A stretch of DNA of 49,777 bases from Verrucomicrobia bacterium UBA7008. Lineage in GTDB: Bacteria; Verrucomicrobiota; Kiritimatiellia; RFP12; UBA1067. Numbering within the stretch: position 1 is the first letter of the stretch; every line of letters starts with the position of its first letter. The stretch is from the NCBI GenBank assembly GCA_002449695.1, contig DJXI01000083.1:1-49777 (forward strand). Reading direction: 5' to 3'. A program made the translations under genes and the position numbers. Positions 43,441-49,777 of the stretch are shown here, in pieces. The notes below the pieces were generated by a model. That model saw nothing but the letters and a program-made list of their open reading frames with translations. It was not told the DNA's origin and did no database searches.

Positions 43441-44364
43441 TCAGTCGAAGAGCCACGTCGACAGGTAGCGCTCGCCGGTGTCGGGCAGCAGCGCGACGAT
43501 CGTCCGGCCGGCGAACGCGGGGCGCTTCGCGAGTTCGAGCGCGGCCCAGAGCGCGGCGCCGGACGAGATGCCGACGAGCAGACCGTCCTTCGCCGCCGCC
43601 GCGCGCGCCGTCGCGCCCGCGTTCTCCGCCGAGACCGGAACGACCTCCGTGAGGAGCGACGTGTCGAGCACCTTCGGCACGAAGCCCGCACCGATGCCCT
43701 GGATCTTGTGCGGGCCGGGCTGCCCGCCGGAGAGGACGGGCGACGTGTCGGGTTCGACCGCGAACAGCTGCACGCCGGGATCGCGCTCCTTCAGGTACCG
43801 TCCCGCGCCGGTGATCGTGCCGCCCGTGCCGACGCCGGCGACGAACGCCGCGATGTCGCCGCCCGTGCCGTCCCAGATCTCGGGCCCCGTCGTGCGGTAG
43901 TGGACGTCGGGATTGGCGGGATTCTCGAACTGCTGGAGGATCACCGCGCCCGGCGTCGCCGCGCGCAGCTCCTCCGCCTTGGCGATCGCGCCTTTCATGC
44001 CCGCCGCGCCCGGCGTCAGCACGATCTGCGCGCCGTACGCCGCCGCGAGCCGGCGCCGCTCGACGCTCATCGTCTCGGGCATCGTGAGAATGAGACGGTA
44101 GCCCTTGACCGCGCTCACGAAGGCGAGGCCGACGCCCGTGTTGCCGCTCGTCGGCTCGATGATCGTCGCGCCGGGCTTCAGCGTGCCGTCCGCCTCGGCG
44201 GCTTCGACCATCGCGCGGGCGATGCGGTCCTTGACGCTGCCGCCGGGGTTGAAGAACTCCACCTTCGCGAGAACGCGCGCCCCGCCCGTGTTCAGTCGCC
44301 TGGAGATTTCGACGAGCGGCGTGCCGCCCACCTTGTCGAGAATCGTTTTTGCCGTGCTGCTCAT
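43441..44364 (-). CDS. cysK: Cysteine synthase (O-acetylserine sulfhydrylase)
   Basis: 307 residues, PLP Lys45 in NPGGSVKDR, EPTSGNTGVGLAF, TMPETMS, GVGTGGTITG, and GISSGAA near the C-terminus. It makes cysteine from O-acetylserine and sulfide. Lies between the DUF3034 barrel gene and thiS. Confidence 0.95.
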   Translation of the reverse strand: MSSTAKTILDKVGGTPLVEISRRLNTGGARVLAKVEFFNPGGSVKDRIARAMVEAAEADGTLKPGATIIEPTSGNTGVGLAFVSAVKGYRLILTMPETMSVERRRLAAAYGAQIVLTPGAAGMKGAIAKAEELRAATPGAVILQQFENPANPDVHYRTTGPEIWDGTGGDIAAFVAGVGTGGTITGAGRYLKERDPGVQLFAVEPDTSPVLSGGQPGPHKIQGIGAGFVPKVLDTSLLTEVVPVSAENAGATARAAAAKDGLLVGISSGAALWAALELAKRPAFAGRTIVALLPDTGERYLSTWLFD

Positions 44365-44397
44365 GTTGACTGCTCCTTTCTTTCCTGTTGTGTTCGA

Positions 44398-45264
44398 TCA
44401 GAACTGATACTGCGCGCTGAGGACGAGACCCGAGCCCACGCCGAGATTCTTCGTCGATCCGCGCCGGTAGAACTTGTCCTTGTCGCCCGTTTCCGCGAAC
44501 GCCGCGACGAGCGTCAGCTTCTGCGTGACGAACCACGCGACGTGACCGTCCCAGTAGTCGTGGTTGCGGATGCCGTCGCCGACGTCCGCGCCCTGCTTGT
44601 ACTCGAGGCCGACGGCGACGTTCTCGGCCGGCAGGACGTCGATGTTGCCGAACGCCGCGAGGCCGTAGTGGTTGTGCCCGACGACGCCGTTGACGACCTC
44701 GTCCGTGTAGGCGAGGCCCGCCGACAGGAGCACCGGCACGGGCGTTTGGGTGACGAGCTTCGAGGCGACGGCGTAGTAGTCGAAGCCGTGGTCGTCGAGC
44801 CCCAGCGCGTCCACGGTCTTGGAGTCGGTGTACTTCCACACCGCGCCGACCGCGACCGCCGGCACCCACGCCGTGTCGAAGGCGTTCTCGTCGAGGAGCC
44901 GCAGCTTCGCGCCGACGTTGTGCGTCTCGATCGACTTGTCGCCGTACTTGCGGGCGTTGATGTAGCCGTAGCCGTACGAGAGCTCGAGGCGGTTCGCGAC
45001 GGTGAGCGCGGCGGATCCCGCGTACCAGTTGATGTCCGCGTCGTTCAGGTTCACGTACCACGTGCCGAACTGCGGCGCGCTGACGAAGTCGTTGAGGTTC
45101 GTCGTCGCGCCGTATTCCCACGGCAGGCCCGCCGTGTAGGCCAGGGGGTTGAAGGCGATGCCGCCCGCGCCCTGGAGGTTGTTGAGCGGCACGCCCGCGA
45201 AGAGCAGGTCGTGCGCGAGCGCGGCCAGCGCCGCGACGGTGATTCGGAGTGTCGTATTCTTCAT
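44398..45264 (-). CDS. DUF3034-type outer-membrane protein
   Basis: 288 residues: signal peptide (about 1-23), GVPLNNLQGAGGIAFNPLAYTA (DUF3034 signature region), then beta-barrel strands ending GLVLSAQYQF with C-terminal Phe. Function unknown. Being flanked by metY and cysK suggests an outer-membrane route for a sulfur compound (inference). Confidence 0.8.
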   Translation of the reverse strand: MKNTTLRITVAALAALAHDLLFAGVPLNNLQGAGGIAFNPLAYTAGLPWEYGATTNLNDFVSAPQFGTWYVNLNDADINWYAGSAALTVANRLELSYGYGYINARKYGDKSIETHNVGAKLRLLDENAFDTAWVPAVAVGAVWKYTDSKTVDALGLDDHGFDYYAVASKLVTQTPVPVLLSAGLAYTDEVVNGVVGHNHYGLAAFGNIDVLPAENVAVGLEYKQGADVGDGIRNHDYWDGHVAWFVTQKLTLVAAFAETGDKDKFYRRGSTKNLGVGSGLVLSAQYQF

Positions 45265-45285
45265 GGTTTTGTTCCTTTCTGTTGG

Positions 45286-45333
45286 GTTTCTGGGTTTCGA
45301 GGATGCTGGACTTCGAGGTTTCTAGACTTCTAG
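45286..45333 (+). repeat. Octamer array at the 3' end of metY
   Basis: GTTTCTGG, GTTTCGAG, GATGCTGG, ACTTCGAG, GTTTCTAG, ACTTCTAG: six contiguous 8-bp units. The last contains CTA, the metY stop codon (TAG) on the minus strand. Confidence 0.8.
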
Positions 45334-46625
45334 GCCGCCGCGAGCGCGCGGTCGAGCGCGCCGAGAATGTCGTCGATGTGTTCGATGCCGATGGACAGGC
45401 GGATGAGCTCGGGCCGGACGCCGCCCTTGAGCAGGTCTTCGTCGGACAGCTGCGAATGGGTCGTGGACGCCGGATGGATGATGAGGCTCTTCGCGTCGCC
45501 GACGTTGGCGAGGATGGAGAAGATGTCGCCGTTCGCCGCGTCCGTCACCCGGCGCGCGGCCGCCGCGCCGCCCTTGACGCCGAAGACGACCACGCCGCCC
45601 GCGCCGTCCGGCAGGTATTTCGCCGCGAGCTCGGGCTGGGTGAGCGACGGATACCTCACCCACGCCACCTTCGGATGGCGCTGGAGCCACGTCGCGACGG
45701 CGAGGGCGTTTTCGCTGTGGCGCGCGATCCGGAGCGGCAGCGACTCGACGCCCTGCAGGAAGATCCAGGCCGCGTCCGGCGCGAGCGTCGGCCCCTGGTT
45801 GCGGATGCCGACGGTGAGCAGGCGCAGCGAGAAGGCGATCGGCCGCAGCGGCTCGGGCAGGTCGTGCGCGAACCGGAGGCCGTGATAGCCGCGGTCCGGC
45901 TCGTTGTAGAGCGCGAACTTGGGGTCGGACCAGTCGAAGTTGCCCGCGTCCACCACCACGCCGCCGATGCCCGCGCCGTGTCCGCCGATCCACTTGGAGA
46001 GCGAGTGGATGACGAGATTCGCGCCGTGCGCGATCGGGCGGAGGAGCGGCGGCGGGGTGAACGTCGCGTCCACGACGAGCGGCAGACGGTGTTTGCGCGC
46101 GAGCGCGGCGTAGCCCTCGATGTCGGCGATGTCCAGCGCGGGGTTGCCGACGGACTCGATGAAGATGAGACGCGTCCTGTCGTTGATCGCGGCCTCGACG
46201 GCGGCGAAATCGTTGACGGGCGTGAAGTTGACCTTGATGCCGACGTTCGGCAGGATCGCGTCGAACTGGGAGAAGGTGCCGCCGTAGAGGTTGGCGGCGG
46301 CCACGATCTCGTCGCCCGCGCGGGCGATGTTGGTGATCGTGAAGTAGATGGCCGCGGTGCCGCTGGCGAGCGTCTGGGCCGCCGCGCCGCCCTCGAGCGC
46401 GGCGAGGCGCGCGGCGAGGACGTCGTTCGTCGGGTTCATGAGGCGGGCGTAGATGTTGCCGAGCTCGCGCAGGGCGAAGAGGTCGGCCCCGTGCCGGGAG
46501 TCGCGGAAGTTGTAGGCGGTCGTGCGGTAGACCGGCACCGCGCGTGCGTTCGTCGCGGGGTCGCCGTGGACGGGCTGGCCGGCGTGCACCGCCAGCGTCT
46601 CGGGATGATAGGTCGTCTTGCTCAT
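45330..46625 (-). CDS. metY: O-acetylhomoserine sulfhydrylase (aminocarboxypropyltransferase)
   Basis: 431-residue Cys/Met-metabolism PLP enzyme. Start HPETLAVHAG, PVYRTTAYNF, YARLMNPTND, ASGTAA, PLLRPIAHGANLVIHSLSKWIGGHG (PLP Lys211) and HPASTTHSQL are as in MetY. It converts O-acetylhomoserine plus sulfide to homocysteine. First gene of the sulfur/thiamine operon, behind a promoter with a palindromic operator. The stop codon lies in an octamer array. Confidence 0.93.
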   Translation of the reverse strand: MSKTTYHPETLAVHAGQPVHGDPATNARAVPVYRTTAYNFRDSRHGADLFALRELGNIYARLMNPTNDVLAARLAALEGGAAAQTLASGTAAIYFTITNIARAGDEIVAAANLYGGTFSQFDAILPNVGIKVNFTPVNDFAAVEAAINDRTRLIFIESVGNPALDIADIEGYAALARKHRLPLVVDATFTPPPLLRPIAHGANLVIHSLSKWIGGHGAGIGGVVVDAGNFDWSDPKFALYNEPDRGYHGLRFAHDLPEPLRPIAFSLRLLTVGIRNQGPTLAPDAAWIFLQGVESLPLRIARHSENALAVATWLQRHPKVAWVRYPSLTQPELAAKYLPDGAGGVVVFGVKGGAAAARRVTDAANGDIFSILANVGDAKSLIIHPASTTHSQLSDEDLLKGGVRPELIRLSIGIEHIDDILGALDRALAAA

Positions 46626-46674
46626 GGTCGTGTTCCTTTCCTGTCGTGTCGATCCTGTCGTGTCGACGCGGGGT

Positions 46675-46743
46675 ATTATCGCATATTGCCGTGCCCAAAG
46701 GATAATCGGAATTTAACGCGCATCTCCATCGGAAATTCCGATG
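46675..46743 (-). promoter_or_regulatory. metY promoter and putative sulfur-regulon operator
   Basis: Minus-strand -10 GATAAT (46675-46680) preceded by TGC (extended -10). Upstream lie a half-site AATCGGAATTT (46704-46714, plus-strand reading) and a perfect palindrome CATCGGAAATTCCGATG (46727-46743). The repeated ATCGGAA core suggests a dimeric repressor or activator; Rrf2/CymR-like regulators are one possibility. The site also lies upstream of the divergent aroKB promoter. Confidence 0.55.
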
Positions 46744-46810
46744 TCTTTCGCCGACGCGGGCCCCGCGGGTCCGTGCGGCTCGCCGGGCGTCGCCCCGCGC
46801 GGACGGCCGC

Positions 46811-46840
46811 TTGCGCGCGGCGGACGGATTATGATACAAT
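46811..46840 (+). promoter_or_regulatory. Promoter of aroKB-aroA
   Basis: TTGCGC (46811-46816), 18-bp spacer, TACAAT (46835-46840) with TG before it. Only 12 nt remain to ATG 46853, so the leader is about 5-6 nt and lacks a Shine-Dalgarno sequence. Confidence 0.65.
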
Positions 46841-46852
46841 GCGCGCCTCACC

Positions 46853-48226
46853 ATGAAGAACCTCATCTTCCTCTATGGCGCGCCGGCGAGCGGCAAGACG
46901 ACGCTCGGCCGGAAGCTGGGCGCGGCGCTCGGCGCGGCGTTCGTCGACCTCGACGCGGAGATCGTCGCGCGCGAAGGGCGGCCGATTCCCGACATCTTCG
47001 CGACGGACGGCGAGCGCGCCTTCCGCGACATCGAGGCGCGCACGCTCGCGGCCGTCATCGACGCGGCGGCGGGCCGGACCGTCGTCTCGCTCGGCGGCGG
47101 CACGCTCCTCCGGGACGCCAACCGCGCGCGGTGCGAACGCGCCGGCACGGTCTTCTGCCTCGACACGCCGGACGAGGCGGAGCTGGCGCGCCGCATCGGC
47201 TCGGCGGCGGGGAGCCGTCCCCTGGGCAACAAGGCGCGCGAGCGCGCGCCGCACTACGCCTCCTTCCCGAACCGCGTCGCCGCGAGCTTCGACCTCGACG
47301 GCTCGCTCGTCGTCGTCGGCAACGGCCTCGCGCGCGCGCTGCTGGGCGCGACGCCGTTCGTCGCCGACGGCACGGTGGCGGAACTCTACAAGGACACGCT
47401 GCCCGCGCCGCTCGCGACGATTCCCTCCGGCGAAGTCCACAAGACGCCGGCGACGGTCGCCGGCCTCTGGCATGCGTTCGCGCGCGCGGGCCTCGGCCGC
47501 CGCGATACCGTCGCCGCGGTGGGCGGCGGCGTGACGGGCGACCTGACGGGCTTCGCCGCCGCGACGTGGATGCGCGGCATCGACTGGATCAATTTCCCGA
47601 CGACGCTCCTCGCGATGGTGGACGCCTCGACGGGCGGCAAGACGGGCTGCGACCTGCCCGAGGGCAAGAACCTCGCGGGCGCGTTCCATTCGCCGAAACT
47701 CGTCGTGATCGACACGGACTTCCTGAAGACGCTGCCGCCGGACGTGCTCGCCGACGGCCGCGCGGAGATGATCAAGCACGAGGCCATCGGCGGCCGCGGC
47801 CGGGAGAAGATCGCCGACAACCTGGCGGTCAAGGTCGCGCTCGTGCGCGAAGATCCCTTCGAGAAGACGGGCCGCCGCCTCCTGCTCAACTGCGGCCACA
47901 CGATCGGCCACGCCGTCGAGAAGCTGTCCGGTTACGCGATTTCCCACGGTTCGGCGGTGGCGATCGGCTGCGTCGCCGAAGCGCGCCTCGCCGTCCGCTT
48001 CGGCCTCGCGCCCGCCGGCTGGCCGGACGAGTTCGCCGCGCGCTTCCGGGCGGCGGGGCTGCCGACGGAACTGCCGGAGGGCCTGACGGAAGCCGATCTC
48101 GTGCCCGTCATGCGCGGCGACAAGAAGAAGGCGGCGCTCGGCGTCGTGACGTTCGCGTTGCCGTGCGGCTGGGGCGACGTGCGCGCCGTGCGCGTGGACC
48201 TGATGGAAGGGATCCGGCCATGCTGA
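46853..48226 (+). CDS. aroKB: Shikimate kinase / 3-dehydroquinate synthase fusion
   Basis: 457 residues. The shikimate kinase domain is about 1-150: P-loop GAPASGKTT (9-17), FVDLDAEI, RAFRDIEART, SLGGGTL. The 3-dehydroquinate synthase domain is about 152-457: GGGVTGDLTGFAAATWMRGI, LAMVDASTGGKTGCDLPEGKN, AEMIKHEAI (Zn Glu region), NCGHTIGHAVEKLSGY (Zn His). The DHQS part is somewhat short at its N-terminus. The two catalyse non-consecutive steps of the shikimate pathway. It overlaps aroA by 7 nt. Confidence 0.93.
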   Translation: MKNLIFLYGAPASGKTTLGRKLGAALGAAFVDLDAEIVAREGRPIPDIFATDGERAFRDIEARTLAAVIDAAAGRTVVSLGGGTLLRDANRARCERAGTVFCLDTPDEAELARRIGSAAGSRPLGNKARERAPHYASFPNRVAASFDLDGSLVVVGNGLARALLGATPFVADGTVAELYKDTLPAPLATIPSGEVHKTPATVAGLWHAFARAGLGRRDTVAAVGGGVTGDLTGFAAATWMRGIDWINFPTTLLAMVDASTGGKTGCDLPEGKNLAGAFHSPKLVVIDTDFLKTLPPDVLADGRAEMIKHEAIGGRGREKIADNLAVKVALVREDPFEKTGRRLLLNCGHTIGHAVEKLSGYAISHGSAVAIGCVAEARLAVRFGLAPAGWPDEFAARFRAAGLPTELPEGLTEADLVPVMRGDKKKAALGVVTFALPCGWGDVRAVRVDLMEGIRPC

Positions 48227-49299
48227 TCGCGCCGGGACTTCGCACGGGCGCGGCAGAAGTGCCGCGGTCGAAATCGCACCTGCATCGGCTCCTGATCGCC
48301 GATTTCCTCGCGGGCGACACGCGGCGGCTCGCGGACGATCCGGCGGACGCCGCCGACATCCAGGCGACGAAGCGCTGCCTGCGCGCGCTCGCGGCGCCGG
48401 ACGAGGAGGTGACGCTGGACTGCGGCGAATCGGGCTCGACGCTGCGCTTCCTCGCGCCCGTCGCGGCGGCGCTCGGGAAGAAGGCGACGTTCCGCAAGGC
48501 GGGGCGGCTCGCGGCGCGGCCGATGATCGAGTATCCCGCGCTCGCAAGCGGGCGACACGCGCTCGCGGGCGACGTCTCGTCGCAGTTCGTGACGGGGCTT
48601 CTCTTCGCGCTGCCGCTCCTGAAAGGCGATTCGCAGATCCGCTTCACCTCGCCGCTCGAATCGCGCGGCTACGTGGACCTGACGCTCGCGGTCGTGCGCG
48701 GCGCGGGCGTGACCGTGCGCGAGACGGCGGACGGCGGCTTCGACATCCCGGGCGGCCAGCGGTTTGCGCCGCAGCCGGCGGTGGCGGCGGAGCGCGACTG
48801 GTCGGGCGCGGCCTTCTGGCTCGCGGCGAACGCGATCGGCAACCGGATCGCGGTCGAGGGGCTCGATCCGGCGTCGTGCCAGCCCGACCGCGCGATCGTC
48901 GACGCGCTCGCGGCGCTCGGCGGGACGATCGACGTCGCGCAGTTCCCCGACAGTTTCCCGATTCTGACCGTCGCGGCGGCGTGCACGCCGGGGACGACGG
49001 TCTTCACCGGCATCCGCCGCCTGCGCCTCAAGGAATCGGACCGCGTGGCGGCGATGGCGGACGCGCTGACGCGCTTCGGCGTGCGCACGGAGGTCGCGGA
49101 CGGGCGGTTCGCCGTCCACGGAACGGCGGGGGCGCTCGCGGGCGGCGCGTTTGCGACGTACGGCGACCACCGGATCGCGATGTCGGTCGCGATCGGCGCG
49201 ACGCGCGCGGCGGGGCCGGTCGAGATCGACAACGCCGGCTGCGCCGCCAAATCGTATCCGGGCTTTTTTGAGAGCTTCGCGGCGCTGAAGCGGTTCTAG
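48220..49299 (+). CDS. aroA: EPSP synthase, unusually short
   Basis: 359 residues, versus about 425-440 for typical AroA. Motifs present: PRSKSHLHRLLIA, CGESGSTLRFLAP, RPM, DVSSQFVTGLLFALP, ESRGYVDLTL, DWSGAAFWLAA, LRLKESDR and GDHRIAMS. The stretch between RPMIEY and LAGDVSSQF is about 35-40 residues shorter than in homologues, so most of the missing length is one in-frame deletion. The catalytic residues known for the family seem retained. Coupled to aroKB; feeds chorismate to the trp genes. Confidence 0.9.
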   Translation: MLIAPGLRTGAAEVPRSKSHLHRLLIADFLAGDTRRLADDPADAADIQATKRCLRALAAPDEEVTLDCGESGSTLRFLAPVAAALGKKATFRKAGRLAARPMIEYPALASGRHALAGDVSSQFVTGLLFALPLLKGDSQIRFTSPLESRGYVDLTLAVVRGAGVTVRETADGGFDIPGGQRFAPQPAVAAERDWSGAAFWLAANAIGNRIAVEGLDPASCQPDRAIVDALAALGGTIDVAQFPDSFPILTVAAACTPGTTVFTGIRRLRLKESDRVAAMADALTRFGVRTEVADGRFAVHGTAGALAGGAFATYGDHRIAMSVAIGATRAAGPVEIDNAGCAAKSYPGFFESFAALKRF

Positions 49300-49317
49300 A
49301 ACCCTAGAAGATTATCC

Positions 49318-49347
49318 TTGCCTAACAATGACACCTTATGAGATAAT
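49318..49347 (+). promoter_or_regulatory. Promoter of the NuoE/HydC-like gene
   Basis: TTGCCT, about 18 bp, then GATAAT preceded by TGA. The intergenic region 49300-49392 is AT-rich compared with its surroundings and carries AAGGAAAAAA before the ATG at 49393. Confidence 0.5.
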
Positions 49348-49392
49348 ATCCCTCACTAGGGGAAAACTTTACTCAACCACAAGGAAAAAAGC

Positions 49393-49777
49393 ATGAGCAA
49401 GCTAGAAACGATGACGCCGGAGCTGCGTGCATTCGTCGAGGAGTGGAAGACGAAGCCGGGCAACCTCATCATGGTCCTCCACCGCGTCCAGCAGACCTAC
49501 GGCTACATCCCGCGCGAAATCGCGATCGAGATCAGCCGGCTGCTGGAAGTCCCGCTCGCCAAGATCTACGGCGTCGTGACGTTCTACAACTTCTTCCGCC
49601 TCCAGAAGGCCGGCAAGTACAACGTCCAGGTCTGCCTCGGCACCGCGTGCTACCTGCGCGGCGGCGATGACCTCATCAAGGAGTTCGAGCGCCAGCTCGG
49701 CGTCGGCCTCAACGCGACGACGAAGGACGGCCTCTTCTCCGTCGAGGCGGTGCGCTGCCTCGGCTGCTGCGGCCTCG
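49393..49777 (+). CDS. NuoE/HydC-like [2Fe-2S] subunit (3' end beyond window)
   Basis: 128 residues visible, thioredoxin-like 24-kDa family. HRVQQTYGYIPREIAIEISRLLEVPLAKIYGVVTFYNFF is typical. The cluster ligands are Cys81 and Cys86 (CLGTAC) and Cys122 and Cys126 (RCLGCCG). Such subunits occur in complex I (NuoE) and in electron-bifurcating [FeFe] hydrogenases (HydC/HndA); a fermentative lifestyle would favour the latter, but the next genes are outside the window. AAGGA precedes ATG 49393. Confidence 0.9.
   Translation, partial: MSKLETMTPELRAFVEEWKTKPGNLIMVLHRVQQTYGYIPREIAIEISRLLEVPLAKIYGVVTFYNFFRLQKAGKYNVQVCLGTACYLRGGDDLIKEFERQLGVGLNATTKDGLFSVEAVRCLGCCGL

Noticed and set aside
46626..46726. 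SAM or TPP riboswitch before metY or the thi genes
   Set aside because: The metY leader is short and lacks riboswitch core motifs. The thi genes follow cysK with a gap of only 26 nt.

Overview
The window is a high-GC bacterial chromosome fragment with a Gram-negative envelope: outer-membrane beta-barrels, lipoprotein-type ABC binding proteins and signal peptides. The gene set suggests a fermentative, amino-acid- and glycan-using anaerobe: a NuoE/HydC-like hydrogenase subunit, two GH20 hexosaminidases, Na+-coupled amino-acid transport, and an ECF sigma/Ser-Thr kinase pair of the kind common in Planctomycetes-Verrucomicrobia-Lentisphaerae-Kiritimatiellota. I infer a gut or sediment member of Kiritimatiellota or Lentisphaerota. 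There is no rRNA or marker gene here to prove this.

Layout, left to right. 1-5026: 3' part of trpS, pspC, a BioH-like hydrolase overlapping an MTA/SAH deaminase, an MTA/SAH nucleosidase and a cytoplasmic GH20-like enzyme. 5097-8035: an ECF sigma factor and a membrane Ser/Thr kinase behind a distinctive promoter. 8036-11890: an AT-rich accessory island in which the same flanking modules occur twice around different, unrecognised cargo genes. The 5' module repeats the sigma-operon promoter, a sigma70 promoter and a 58-codon ORF inside a long inverted repeat. The 3' module carries 22-bp tandem repeats. 11926-18285: a polyamine operon (arginine decarboxylase, aminopropyltransferase, agmatinase, carboxyspermidine dehydrogenase and decarboxylase) interrupted by a four-helix-bundle (IVP/S23-like) gene and riddled with 7-bp tandem arrays, four of them inside coding sequence in frame. 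18296-23037: a terminator, a YcjX/YcjF pair and a secreted GH20. 23048-27749: tryptophan synthesis (trpGD fusion, then trpC-trpB-trpA behind a complete trp attenuator whose leader peptide has three consecutive Trp codons). 27786-38937: an amino-acid transport block (porin, NSS symporter, two ABC binding-protein/permease sets sharing one ATPase, a second barrel, an NhaC antiporter with extra domains, an EamA transporter). 38938-40654: a DjlA-like co-chaperone and a convergent LysR regulator. 40682-46625, minus strand: a sulfur/thiamine operon (metY, DUF3034 barrel, cysK, thiS, thiF, thiG, thiH). 46811-49299: shikimate genes (aroK-aroB fusion, aroA). 49393-end: a NuoE/HydC-like subunit running off the window.

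How they work together. The shikimate genes supply chorismate for the trp genes. cysK/metY feed sulfur to ThiS and to methionine/SAM. Polyamine synthesis from arginine joins the MTA-recycling genes at the left. The transport block imports amino acids.

The most unusual material is (1) the heptamer-array family that invades coding sequence and sits at gene 3' ends and start codons, with an IVP-like gene between oppositely oriented arrays; (2) the duplicated cassette next to the ECF sigma/kinase operon sharing its promoter; and (3) the unannotated trp attenuator.
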